Below, piece by piece: positions 56,623 to 64,000 of a stretch of DNA of 64,000 nt. Each line of letters begins with the position of its first letter. The first letter of the stretch is position 1. Under the pieces are notes generated by a model, which worked only from the letters and a program-made list of their open reading frames with translations, was not told where the DNA came from and did no database searches. The stretch is from assembly GCF_036555685.1 (NCBI RefSeq), contig NZ_DATBKY010000172.1, positions 1 to 64,000 on the forward strand, read 5' to 3'. The position numbers were made by a program, and so were the translations under genes. The DNA is from Actinophytocola sp036555685. Its GTDB lineage: Bacteria > Actinomycetota > Actinomycetes > Mycobacteriales > Pseudonocardiaceae.

Positions 56623-57057
56623 TCAGGAGTCGCGGCGGCCGCCGCCCAGCCGGCCGAGCACGCCGAAGGCCATCGGGATGAGCAGCCACACCGGCCAGAA
56701 GTACTCGACATGGCCGTTGCCGATGCTCGTCGCGAGCCAGATCGCGGTGCAGATCACGAAGATGCCGCCGAAGCCGCCGAGCCACGCGCGGACGAGCTGG
56801 CCGGCGCGTGCGGAACGCTTCTCGGGCGGTGGCGCCGGCGTCGCCGCGGGCGCCGCGGCCGGCCGTGGGGCGGCGGACGTGCCGGGCAGGTCGTCGAGCA
56901 GCGCGTCCAGCTCGCCGTAGGTCTTGGCCGCGTACGCCTGCTGCAGGCGCTCGTCGTACTCGGCGAGATCCAGCCGACCCTCGTCGTGCGCCTGCTTCAG
57001 CTTCTCCGCCACGGCCTGGCGGTCACTGTCGCCGGCCCGCATCTCCTCACGGCCCAT
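56623..57057 (-). CDS. DUF1707 domain membrane protein
   Basis: A 144-aa protein. The first about 55 residues are the DUF1707 domain (MRAGDSDRQAVAEKLKQAHDEGRLDLAEYDERLQQAYAAKTYGELDALLDDLP), a small helical module common in actinomycetes and resembling SHOCT-type modules. A Pro/Ala linker and two membrane helices follow (GIFVICTAIWLATSI, WPVWLLIPMAFGVLG). Function is unknown. The start is uncertain: ATG at 57057 is used, 57069 and 57042 are possible. The chosen start overlaps the end of the EamA gene by 11 bases, implying coupling. Confidence 0.8.
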   Translation of the reverse strand: MGREEMRAGDSDRQAVAEKLKQAHDEGRLDLAEYDERLQQAYAAKTYGELDALLDDLPGTSAAPRPAAAPAATPAPPPEKRSARAGQLVRAWLGGFGGIFVICTAIWLATSIGNGHVEYFWPVWLLIPMAFGVLGRLGGGRRDS

Positions 57058-57862
57058 GTGATCCAGCATGCCAGCCCACCCGATCGCCGGTGCGCGCGAG
57101 GGCACCCAGCGCGGCGACCGCGACGAGCACCCCGATCGCGCACGGTGCCTGCCAGCCCGGCCGGATGCCGTCGCCCAGCAGCGCCATGCCCAGCGCACCC
57201 GCGGCGAGCATCTCCAGCCCCACGACGATCGCGGCGACCGCGCTCGCACCGCCGCGGCGCAACGCCAGCGCGAACATGACCGCGCCGATCGCGGCGAACG
57301 CCGGGATCGCATACGCGGCCGGCTGGCGGACGAGCTCGCTCAGCTCGTCGAGCCGCTGGTGCAGCGACCGGACCGCCACCGCGACGCAGCCGAACGCGAG
57401 CCCCGCGATCGCCGCGCGGCCGTCGGGGCTGCCGGTACGTACGGCGACCGGGATCGCGATCGCCATGGCCGCGAGCGCCACGACGAGCACGGTGTCGACG
57501 ACCGAGGCGTCGACCGGCGCGTCGCCGGTGCTGCCGCTCGCCGCGACCACCCCGAGCCCGGCGACGCACGCGGCGGCGGCGGCGATCTGGTACCGCCCGG
57601 CGCGCGCCGTGGAAAGCACGTGCGCGCCGATGACCGTCAGCGCCACCTGGCTCGCGACGATCGCCTGGACCGCGAACACCGGCAGGTACCGCAGCGCGTA
57701 GGCGGACATCGCCCACCCGACGAGGTCCAGCGCGAGGCCGCCGACGTACCAGACGCGCGCCCGGCGGTGGCCCATGTCGCGCGCGCCGCGGGCCTGCACG
57801 AGCGTGGCGACGCTGGAGAGCACGGCCGAGAGCACGGCGGCGACGAACCCGAGCGCGACCAT
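57047..57862 (-). CDS. EamA/DMT-superfamily permease-like membrane protein
   Basis: A 271-aa protein with about 9-10 hydrophobic segments in two repeated halves, as in drug/metabolite transporters (ALGFVAAVLSAVLSSVATLVQ, LPVFAVQAIVASQVALTVIGAHVL and others). The ATG at 57862 is preferred because GGAGGAGGG lies directly upstream; a GTG at 57892 would add ten residues. Substrate unknown. It is coupled to the DUF1707 gene downstream. Confidence 0.82.
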   Translation of the reverse strand: MVALGFVAAVLSAVLSSVATLVQARGARDMGHRRARVWYVGGLALDLVGWAMSAYALRYLPVFAVQAIVASQVALTVIGAHVLSTARAGRYQIAAAAACVAGLGVVAASGSTGDAPVDASVVDTVLVVALAAMAIAIPVAVRTGSPDGRAAIAGLAFGCVAVAVRSLHQRLDELSELVRQPAAYAIPAFAAIGAVMFALALRRGGASAVAAIVVGLEMLAAGALGMALLGDGIRPGWQAPCAIGVLVAVAALGALARTGDRVGWHAGSHGP

Positions 57863-57959
57863 GCCCTCCTCCAGCCACCGATGATCAGACACCGATGATC
57901 TCAGCAGTTCGGCCGCGCGCCGGCGCTCAGCCCGGACCGCGGACTCGCCGCTGACCCCG

Positions 57960-58544
57960 TCACCTGACGCCGGCGAGGGCGGTCGTGACGACCTCGCGGA
58001 CGGCCGCCCGCTCCGGCGGCACGCCGTCGCGGCCGGCGAACACCAGGTGCCCGGTGCCGATCAGCATGAGGGCGACGTTGTGGACGTCCGCGTCCGCGGC
58101 GATGCGACCCAGCTCGCGCTCGGCGGTGAGGTACGCGGTGATCATGGCCGCGCCCTCGTTCAGCACCGGGACGCCGTGCGGCCGGTCGCGGCGCAGCCGC
58201 CTGCGCAGCTCGTCGCGGGCGATGATGAGGCCGACGATCGACAGGGCGACCGAGCCGAACAGGTCGAGCAGCGCGTCGGTGAGGTGGTCGGCGACGGTGC
58301 CCGTGCCGGCGGCCTCGCGCAGCGTCGCGGTCTGCTTGTCGAACCGGGTGATCCGATCCTCGACGAGCTCGACGAGGAACGCGTCGAAGTCGTCGAAGTG
58401 CCGGTGCAGCACGCCCTTCGCGACGCCCGCCTCCGTGGTGACCGCGCGGCTGGTGAGCGCGTTCGGCCCGGCGTGGAGCAGGATGCGCTCGGCGGCGTCG
58501 AACAGCTTGCCGCGAACCTCGCGAATCGCCACGCCGGTGGGCAC
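57960..58544 (-). CDS. TetR-family repressor
   Basis: A 194-aa regulator. The N-terminal helix-turn-helix is REVRGKLFDAAERILLHAGPNALTSRAVTTEAGVAKGVLHRHFDDFDAFL; the remainder is a helical ligand-binding domain. The GTG start at 58544 has AGGGGA seven bases upstream. It is divergent from the methyltransferase gene, and the short gap contains a tandem palindrome that overlaps that gene's start codon, so it almost certainly represses the methyltransferase and probably itself. The inducer is unknown. Confidence 0.92.
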   Translation of the reverse strand: MPTGVAIREVRGKLFDAAERILLHAGPNALTSRAVTTEAGVAKGVLHRHFDDFDAFLVELVEDRITRFDKQTATLREAAGTGTVADHLTDALLDLFGSVALSIVGLIIARDELRRRLRRDRPHGVPVLNEGAAMITAYLTAERELGRIAADADVHNVALMLIGTGHLVFAGRDGVPPERAAVREVVTTALAGVR

Positions 58545-58566
58545 GCCGGCTCCCCTTCCTTGCCGA

Positions 58567-58603
58567 GTGGGCGCGTGCCCACTTAAAGTGGGCGCATGCC
58601 CAC
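58567..58603. promoter_or_regulatory. Tandem palindromic operator of the TetR/methyltransferase pair
   Basis: Two 16-base palindromes, GTGGGC-GCGT-GCCCAC (58567-58582) and GTGGGC-GCAT-GCCCAC (58588-58603), are separated by TTAAA; the inner arms also form GCCCACTT-A-AAGTGGGC. The second copy covers the methyltransferase ATG at 58596. The symmetry and the position next to tetR make this the best-supported operator in the window. Confidence 0.8.
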
Positions 58604-59426
58604 AGTACCGTCCGAACCCCAGCCGCATCGACACCGGGACGTCGCCGAGTCCTTCGGCGCGGACGCCGAGCGCTACGACCGCGCCCGGCCGGGCTATCCA
58701 CGCGAGCTGGTCGACCGCATCGTCGCCGCCTCCCCCGGCCCCGACGTGGTCGACGTCGGCTGCGGCACGGGTATCGCCACCCGGCAGTTCGCGGCGGCCG
58801 GCTGCCGCGTGCTCGGCGTGGAGGTCGACGAGCGGATGGCCGAGCTCGCGCGCCGGGGCGGCCTCGACGTCGAGGTGTCCGCGTTCGAGACCTGGGACCC
58901 CGCGGGCCGGACCTTCGACGCGGTGATCGCCGCGCAGGCCTGGCACTGGGTCGACCCGCTCGCCGGTGCCGCGGTCGCGGTGCGGGCGCTGCGCCCCGGT
59001 GGCCGGCTCGCCGTGTTCTGGAACGTCTTCCGCGCGCCGGACGACATCGCCGCCGCGTTCGCCGCCGTCTACCGGCGGGTCGTGCCGGACCTGCCGTTCA
59101 AGCCGTGGGCGGGCCCGGCCATCGACCCCTACCGGTCGATGTTCGCCAAGACGGCCGACGGCATGCGCGCGGCGAACGCGTTCGGCGAGCCGGAGGAATG
59201 GTGGTTCGACTGGTCGCGGCCCTACACCCGCGACGAGTGGCTCGAGCAGGTGCCCACGCACGGCGGCCACAGCCGGTTCCCACAGTCCACACAGGACGAG
59301 CTGCTGGCCGGCATCGGCACCGCGATCGACGCCGCGGGCGGCGGCTTCACGATGGGCTACGACACGGTCGTGGTCACCGCGGCACGAAGCCAGCTCCGGT
59401 CCGGACGCGAAACGGCGGGAGGGTGA
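58596..59426 (+). CDS. SAM-dependent methyltransferase under TetR control
   Basis: A 276-aa class I methyltransferase. ESFGADAERYDRARPGYPRELVDRI is a well-known start of the methyltransferase-11/25 group. Motif I is VVDVGCGTGIATRQFAAAG, followed by VLGVEVDERMAELA, a post-motif Trp-rich AQAWHWVD and LRPGGRLAVFWN. Its ATG sits inside an operator palindrome and no ribosome site fits upstream, so it may be translated from a leaderless mRNA. A defence or detoxification role is plausible given the dedicated repressor, but the substrate is unknown. Confidence 0.9.
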   Translation: MPTVPSEPQPHRHRDVAESFGADAERYDRARPGYPRELVDRIVAASPGPDVVDVGCGTGIATRQFAAAGCRVLGVEVDERMAELARRGGLDVEVSAFETWDPAGRTFDAVIAAQAWHWVDPLAGAAVAVRALRPGGRLAVFWNVFRAPDDIAAAFAAVYRRVVPDLPFKPWAGPAIDPYRSMFAKTADGMRAANAFGEPEEWWFDWSRPYTRDEWLEQVPTHGGHSRFPQSTQDELLAGIGTAIDAAGGGFTMGYDTVVVTAARSQLRSGRETAGG

Positions 59427-59479
59427 CCACCCCCGATCCGGCGCCTCGAGGCCGGACAACGGGCAATGGAGCCAGCGGC

Positions 59480-60295
59480 TCAGACCCGCTGCGATCGCAC
59501 CTCGACGAATGCCCTGATTCCGGCAACCATCCCGTCCAGCGGGACCGCCATCGTGGTACGGGTGGCGATTTCGCCGAGCACCTTCGCGGGGAGCTCGGCG
59601 CTGCCGGTGAGGTCGGCCGCCACCCAGGCGATGGTCCGGCTCGTCACCTTGGGCAGCCGCGCGAGCCCGTCGGCGATCGCCGTCAGCTGCGCGGCACCTG
59701 GTGAGCCGGCGTCGGCGCCCTCCTCGGCGGGCGCGGGCCGGCTGACCCGGCCCTCGGCCTGCTTGCGGAAAACCACGCTCTTCGCGGCCGGCAGCGCCAC
59801 CAATGGCTCGGCGCACACCGTGCAGCCGGTGTCGTGCCGGCCGACCGGCCCGTGGACCGTGCAGCTCAGCCGGTCCTGCGCGGTGGTGAGGAACCAGAAC
59901 GCCCAGCATGACTGGCAGCAGAACACGTCGGAGGTCGCGTCGTGCCACTGCTGCGCCAGGGCCGCCTCCTGCTCGCGGACCAGCCGCTGCGCGAACTCCT
60001 CGCGCCCGGCCGCCTCCCGCTCCGCGGCCTCCTCGATCTCGGCGGCCTGCGCGTGCAGCGACGCGTTGGCCACCAGCAGCTCCGCCTTGGCCTGGGTCAA
60101 CTCGTCGACGAGCTCTCGAAGATCGCCCAGCTGCCGCTCGGCCCGGCCCAGCGCGATCCGGTGCCGCTCGCGTTGCCGGGCCTGCGCCTGCTCGGTGTCG
60201 TCCATGACGCGGTCGACCGCGACCGCCACCTCGCGCCGCACCGCGTGCTGAACCGGTGCGAACGCGAGCAGCCACGACCAGACCCGCCCGCCCAT
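59480..60295 (-). CDS. Coiled-coil protein with cysteine-rich zinc-ribbon-like centre
   Basis: I do not recognise this 271-aa protein. Residues about 20-120 are a long charged, Ala/Glu/Gln/Arg-rich coiled coil (QARQRERHRIALGRAERQLG onward, with a run of EIEEAAEREAAGREE). A short Cys-rich region follows: VFCCQSCWAFW, then SCTVHGP and TGCTVCAEPL, giving C-x2-C and C-x2-C pairs that could hold zinc. The C-terminus (about 195-271) is a compact alpha/beta segment. No signal peptide; the first 12 residues are hydrophobic (GGRVWSWLLAFAP). The ATG at 60295 is chosen; longer frames run into a pseudogene. Confidence 0.65.
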   Translation of the reverse strand: MGGRVWSWLLAFAPVQHAVRREVAVAVDRVMDDTEQAQARQRERHRIALGRAERQLGDLRELVDELTQAKAELLVANASLHAQAAEIEEAAEREAAGREEFAQRLVREQEAALAQQWHDATSDVFCCQSCWAFWFLTTAQDRLSCTVHGPVGRHDTGCTVCAEPLVALPAAKSVVFRKQAEGRVSRPAPAEEGADAGSPGAAQLTAIADGLARLPKVTSRTIAWVAADLTGSAELPAKVLGEIATRTTMAVPLDGMVAGIRAFVEVRSQRV

Positions 60296-60764
60296 GCGGT
60301 CACCGTAGCGAGCCGGCCCAAGATCGACTAGTCGCCACCCCGCTCGATCAACCGGCGAGCCGTTTCGGTGGCGCCGTCCAGGCGCACCCGCGGGGCCAGC
60401 GCCCTGGCACGGCCGGCCACTTCGGACCGCAGGGCCGGTTCGAGCGCGGTCGCCATCGAGCCGCGGTCGGGATGCCTGGCGCGTGGGCGGACCCGACGCC
60501 GAGGTCGTGCACGCGGGCGGCTGGAACACCGTCCGGTCCGGGTCCGGCCACGGGCCCACTACCGGGTCGGCGGCCAGCTGCTCCGCCGGCGCCACCAGGG
60601 GCTGGACCTCACCGCGCGACCCGATCGTGGACACCGACACACGCAATTGGAGCTCCCTCGAAGGCCGGAACGCCCCGACGCCGGCGAATGACGCCGGCGA
60701 TTTTTGAATGCGTGCCGAGCGCTACGTCGAGCTGGGCCGAGGCCCGGCTGGTAGAAGTATCGCC
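60296..60764. other. Gap holding the glycosyltransferase remnant
   Basis: 469 bases between the coiled-coil protein and the EI24 gene. Apart from the glycosyltransferase relic at 60328-60646 I see no gene; the last 120 bases should contain the promoter of the EI24 gene. An in-frame ATG at 60708 is unlikely to be its real start. Confidence 0.5.
60328..60646 (-). pseudogene. Internally deleted family-28-like glycosyltransferase
   Basis: The N-terminal nucleotide-sugar transferase start RVSVSTIGSRGEVQPLVAPA is intact from a TTG codon with GGAGC upstream. A typical C-terminus (MATALEPALRSEVAGRARA, RLDGATETARRLIERGG, then TAG at 60328) lies only about 90 codons later. The two parts are in different frames (319 bases in total). 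Intact relatives have about 400 codons, so roughly three quarters of the gene was deleted. It cannot be functional. Confidence 0.7.
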
Positions 60765-61529
60765 GTGCGGGACTTCGTGCGGGGCGTTCGGTTCTTCGGC
60801 CAGGGGCTGGTCATGATGCTGCGCTCGCCGCGGCTGCTGCTCATCGGCGCGTTGCCGGCGGTACTGACCGCGCTGCTCCTGCTGGGCGGCATGATCACGC
60901 TGTTCTACTGGCTCGACGACCTGTCGGCGCTGGTCACGCCGTTCGCGGACGGCTGGGGCGAGAGCGTGCGGACGGCCGTGCGGGTAGCGGCGGACGTCGT
61001 GCTCGCGGGCGGGGCGCTGGTGCTCGCGTTGCTCAGCTTCACGGCCCTGACGCTCGCGATCGGCGGACCGTTCTACGAGCACATCGCGGAGCAGGTCGAG
61101 GACGAGCTCGGCGGCGCGCCCGACCAGGTCGAGCTGTCGTGGTTGCGGCTGCTGTGGATGGGCCTGCGCGACGGCATCGTGCTGGTCCTGCGGTCGCTGC
61201 TGTACACGATCCCGCTTCTGGTGGCCGGCTTCGTCCCGGTGGTCGGGCAGACGGTCGTGCCGGTGGCGCTGGCGCTCGTCACCGCCTGGTTCCTCGCGCT
61301 CGAGCTCGTGTCCGTGCCGTTCTACCGGCGCGGCATGGACCTCCGGCAGCGCCGGGCCCTGCTCGCCGGGCGTCGGCCACTCGCGCTCGGGCTGGGCCTG
61401 CCCGCGTCGTTGCTGTGTGCGATCCCGCTGGCCGCCATCGTGGTCATGCCGGTGGCGTTCGCCGGCGGCGTCCTCGTGGCGCGCGAGACCCTGCGAAGCT
61501 CCATCGACGGTTTCACCCGCGCCGGGTGA
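60765..61529 (+). CDS. EI24-domain (CysZ-like) membrane protein
   Basis: A 254-aa integral membrane protein. The start VRDFVRGVRFFGQGLVMMLRSPRLLLIGALPAVLTA, a conserved GGPFYEHIAEQVEDELGG segment after the second helix pair, and the final LVARETLRS are diagnostic of the EI24/CysZ family. In enterobacteria CysZ imports sulfate; in actinomycetes the substrate is untested. The GTG at 60765 matches the family start, whereas the ATG at 60708 adds a non-conserved 19 residues. It is followed 34 bases later by the PPK2 gene. Confidence 0.9.
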   Translation: MRDFVRGVRFFGQGLVMMLRSPRLLLIGALPAVLTALLLLGGMITLFYWLDDLSALVTPFADGWGESVRTAVRVAADVVLAGGALVLALLSFTALTLAIGGPFYEHIAEQVEDELGGAPDQVELSWLRLLWMGLRDGIVLVLRSLLYTIPLLVAGFVPVVGQTVVPVALALVTAWFLALELVSVPFYRRGMDLRQRRALLAGRRPLALGLGLPASLLCAIPLAAIVVMPVAFAGGVLVARETLRSSIDGFTRAG

Positions 61530-61563
61530 GGTGCCGGGTTCGCGCACACGCATAGTCGCGAAC

Positions 61564-62517
61564 ATGGCCAACCAAGCGAAGCGCATCGCCGAGCTCATCG
61601 AACCGCTGCGGGTCGAGCCAGGATCCAGAGTCGACCTCGCCAAGGACTTCGACCCGCGCTACAAGCGACGCGGCTTGAAGAAGAAGCACGGCCGGGAGTT
61701 ACTCGAAACCGGCATCGCCCTGCTCGCCGACTACCAGCGGCGGCTGGCGGCGCAGAACACCTACGGCGTGCTCCTGTGCCTCCAGGCGCTGGACGCGGGC
61801 GGCAAGGACGGGACCATCCGGCACGTCATGAGCGGCGTCAACCCGCAGGGCGTACACGTGAGCAGCTTCAAGGTGCCCTCGTCGGAGGAGCTCGACCACG
61901 ACTACCTGTGGCGCTACGCCTGCCGCCTGCCCGCGCGCGGCGACATCGGCATCTTCAACCGGTCGCACTACGAGGAGGTCCTCGTCGTCCGGGTGCACCA
62001 GGAGAACCTCGACCGGCAGCGGCTGCCCGAGTCGGCCAAGAGCGGCAAGCTGTGGCACCGGCGGTACCGGGAGATCAACGAGTGGGAGCGGTACCTGACC
62101 GACAACGGCTTCAAGATCGTGAAACTGTTCCTCAACCTCTCGAAGGAAGAGCAGCGGACCCGGTTCCTCAGGCGGATCGACCGGCCGGACCGGAACTGGA
62201 AGTTCTCCTCGGCCGACGTCCGCGAGCGCAAGTTCTGGGACGACTACCAGAAGGCGTTCTCCGAGATGCTGTCGGCCACCAGCACCGAGCACGCGCCGTG
62301 GTACGTGATTCCCGCCGACCGCAAGTGGTTCGGGCGCATCTGCGCGGCCGCGGTGCTCGCGCACACGTTGATCGAGATCGATCCGCAGTACCCGACGGTG
62401 AGCGACGAGCGACGGCTCGACCTGCTCGCCGTGCGGCGGGAGCTCGAGGACGAGGCGCCCGAGGGCGCGGAGCGCGACCCGTACGCGGCCGGCCACGGCA
62501 AGAAGCGGAAGGCGTGA
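61564..62517 (+). CDS. Polyphosphate kinase 2 family protein
   Basis: A 317-aa P-loop kinase moving phosphate between polyphosphate and nucleotides. Walker A is LQALDAGGKDGTIRHV, Walker B and following residues are GDIGIFNRSHYEEVLVVRV, and the lid is RIDRPDRNWKFSSADVRER. A basic stretch (DFDPRYKRRGLKKKHGRELLETG) precedes the core, and the C-terminus is Lys-rich. Single-domain size places it with the PPK2 class I or III enzymes; I cannot separate nucleoside mono- from diphosphate preference by eye. The P-type ATPase gene starts 16 bases downstream, so they share a transcript. Confidence 0.93.
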   Translation: MANQAKRIAELIEPLRVEPGSRVDLAKDFDPRYKRRGLKKKHGRELLETGIALLADYQRRLAAQNTYGVLLCLQALDAGGKDGTIRHVMSGVNPQGVHVSSFKVPSSEELDHDYLWRYACRLPARGDIGIFNRSHYEEVLVVRVHQENLDRQRLPESAKSGKLWHRRYREINEWERYLTDNGFKIVKLFLNLSKEEQRTRFLRRIDRPDRNWKFSSADVRERKFWDDYQKAFSEMLSATSTEHAPWYVIPADRKWFGRICAAAVLAHTLIEIDPQYPTVSDERRLDLLAVRRELEDEAPEGAERDPYAAGHGKKRKA

Positions 62518-62533
62518 CGATCGGAGGCCCGTC

Positions 62534-64000
62534 ATGGTCGTACAGGACCACCCGACGCCGGTAGCGGGGTCGTCGAGCCAGCCGAAGGACTGGTACGCGC
62601 GCACCGGGGAGGACATCGCCACCGCGCTGGGCGTCGACGTGGCGGTCGGCCTGCCGGCGCGGACCGCGGCGGAACGGCTCCGCACGAACGGGCCCAACGC
62701 GCTGCCCGAGGAGAAGCCGAAGCCGACGTGGCGGCGCTTCCTCGACCAGTACACCACCTACATGCAGATCATCCTGCTCGCGGCGGCCCTGGTCTCGTTC
62801 CTGATCAAGGAGTGGAGCACGGGCACGCTGCTCGTCCTGCTGACCGTGTTCAACGCCGTCGTCGGCCTGCGCCAGGAGGGCAAGGCGGAGAGCGCGATGA
62901 ACGCGCTCAAGGCCATGATGAAGGCGACCGCGCGGGTCCGGCGTGACGGTACGGAGGCGGAGATCCCGGCCGACCAGCTCGTCGTCGGCGACGTCGTGCT
63001 GATCACCAGCGGCGACCAGGTGCCGGCGGACTGCCGGATCGTCACCGCCAGCGCGCTGCAGATCGACGAGTCCGCGATGACCGGCGAGAGCGTGCCGGCC
63101 GCCAAGGACGCCGCACCGATCGTCGGCGCGGACCTCGGGCCGGGTGACCAGACGAACATGGCGTTCATGAACTCGCCGGTGACCCACGGCAGCGCCACCG
63201 CGATCGTCACCGGTACCGGCGCGGACACCGAGCTCGGCAAGATCTCCGGGATGCTCTCGGCCACCCAGCGGGAGAAGTCGCCGCTGGAACGCGAGCTCAA
63301 CACGCTGACGCTGTGGATCGCGAGCGCCGCCGGGCTGACCATGATCGTGATGTTCATCCTGGGCCGCGGCCGCGGCGAGGCATGGGACGACCTGTTCGTC
63401 GCCGCGGTGTCGCTCGCGATCGCGGCGATCCCGGAGGCGCTGCCGACGGTGAGCCAGGTGATCCTCTCGCTCGGCAGCGTGGACCTGGCCAAGCGCAACG
63501 CGATCGTGAAGGACCTGCCGTCGGTGGAGACGCTGGGGTTCACGTCGGCGATCAACTCCGACAAGACCGGCACGCTGACGATGAACCAGATGACCGCCGT
63601 CGAGGTGATCGACCCAGGGGACCAGTACACGATCACCGGGTCCGGATACAGCCTCGACGGGCGGGTGCAGCACGCGGTCGGCGGCTCGGAGCGCATCGAC
63701 GACGCGATCCTGCCGTTCCTCGTCGCCAACGACGGCAAGATCATCGACGGCAAGGTCGTCGGCGACCCGACCGAGGGCGCGCTGCTCGTCCTCGGGCACA
63801 AGGCGGGCCTGGACGTCGAGGCGACGCGGGAGCGGCTGCCGCGGATGGCCACGCTGCCGTTCGACCCGTCCTACAAGCTGATGGCCACGTTCCACGCGAC
63901 GACCGACGCCACCGGCCGGTCGGTCATCCGCTGCTTCGTCAAGGGCGCCGCCCCCGCGGTGATGGCCCGGGCCGCGACGGCGCTCGCCGGCGACGGCACC
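62534..64000 (+). CDS. P-type cation-transporting ATPase, type II (3' end outside window)
   Basis: 489 codons are visible and the frame is open at the window edge. The N-terminal cation ATPase domain (DWYARTGEDIATALGVD, GLPARTAAERLRTNGPNALPEE), helices M1-M2, the actuator loop TGES (in DESAMTGESVPAAKD), the PEALP of M4 and the phosphorylation site SDKTGTLT with Asp343 are in the right order. Part of the nucleotide-binding domain follows. The PEALP sequence in M4 suits Ca2+ or Na+/K+-like type II pumps, though the ion is unproven. Co-transcription with PPK2 suggests joint service in polyphosphate/cation homeostasis. Confidence 0.94.
   Translation, partial: MVVQDHPTPVAGSSSQPKDWYARTGEDIATALGVDVAVGLPARTAAERLRTNGPNALPEEKPKPTWRRFLDQYTTYMQIILLAAALVSFLIKEWSTGTLLVLLTVFNAVVGLRQEGKAESAMNALKAMMKATARVRRDGTEAEIPADQLVVGDVVLITSGDQVPADCRIVTASALQIDESAMTGESVPAAKDAAPIVGADLGPGDQTNMAFMNSPVTHGSATAIVTGTGADTELGKISGMLSATQREKSPLERELNTLTLWIASAAGLTMIVMFILGRGRGEAWDDLFVAAVSLAIAAIPEALPTVSQVILSLGSVDLAKRNAIVKDLPSVETLGFTSAINSDKTGTLTMNQMTAVEVIDPGDQYTITGSGYSLDGRVQHAVGGSERIDDAILPFLVANDGKIIDGKVVGDPTEGALLVLGHKAGLDVEATRERLPRMATLPFDPSYKLMATFHATTDATGRSVIRCFVKGAAPAVMARAATALAGDGT

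Overview
The window is chromosomal DNA of a very GC-rich actinomycete. Evidence is GC-saturated third codon positions, frequent GTG/TTG starts, ATGA/GTGA start-stop overlaps, a fused eukaryote-type acetyl-CoA carboxylase, a PASTA-less Ser/Thr kinase, LuxR-LAL and DUF1707 proteins, PPK2, and an NRPS cluster with an MbtH protein. Codon style and gene repertoire suggest the Pseudonocardiales (Amycolatopsis-like), but this is inference. No tRNA, rRNA, CRISPR array or insertion sequence was seen.

Left arm (1-25.2 kb): ordinary actinomycete genes in short transcription units. The C-terminally cut fused acetyl-CoA carboxylase is followed by a PPOX-fold protein, a strongly acidic repeat protein of unknown role, katG, an AraC regulator divergent from an MFS exporter, a penicillin-binding protein with an NTF2-like N-terminus, an SDR and a DUF4242 protein. 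A LAL-type LuxR regulator, a cell-wall-type lipoprotein, a methyltransferase/AraC/PLP-decarboxylase run, an orphan pair of type VII (WXG100-like) proteins, a secreted sulfatase and a secreted SGNH esterase come next. The arm ends in a decayed stretch with a truncated hemerythrin gene.

Centre (25.7-47.1 kb): a nonribosomal peptide cluster, and the most unusual part of the window. Nine genes run leftward as one tightly coupled unit: a 35-aa leader ORF carrying a TTA codon, NRPS-1 (A-PCP-C-PCP), MbtH, NRPS-2 (C-A*-PCP-partial E/C*), a tandem acyl-CoA dehydrogenase, an EntS-like exporter, NRPS-3 (C-A*-C*-A-PCP-C), a heme-oxygenase-like diiron oxidase and a stand-alone A domain. A GMC oxidoreductase converges on the cluster from the other strand. 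Asterisks mark domains that kept an open frame but lost their catalytic motifs. There is no thioesterase; NRPS-3 ends in a C domain. Three intact A domains must serve four carrier domains, so the stand-alone A domain probably loads in trans. The product cannot be read from the sequence.

Right arm (47.1-64 kb): a 600-bp divergent regulatory gap leads to a membrane-anchored sulfite-oxidase-type molybdoenzyme. Then come a quinone oxidoreductase, a cupin, an Lrp regulator divergent from a class I aminotransferase, two methyltransferases, an APC permease, a Ser/Thr kinase, a DUF1707 protein with an EamA permease, and a TetR regulator whose tandem palindromic operator overlaps the start of a divergent methyltransferase. 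The arm closes with a coiled-coil zinc-ribbon-like protein, an internally deleted glycosyltransferase pseudogene, an EI24 protein, PPK2 and the start of a P-type cation ATPase that runs off the window.
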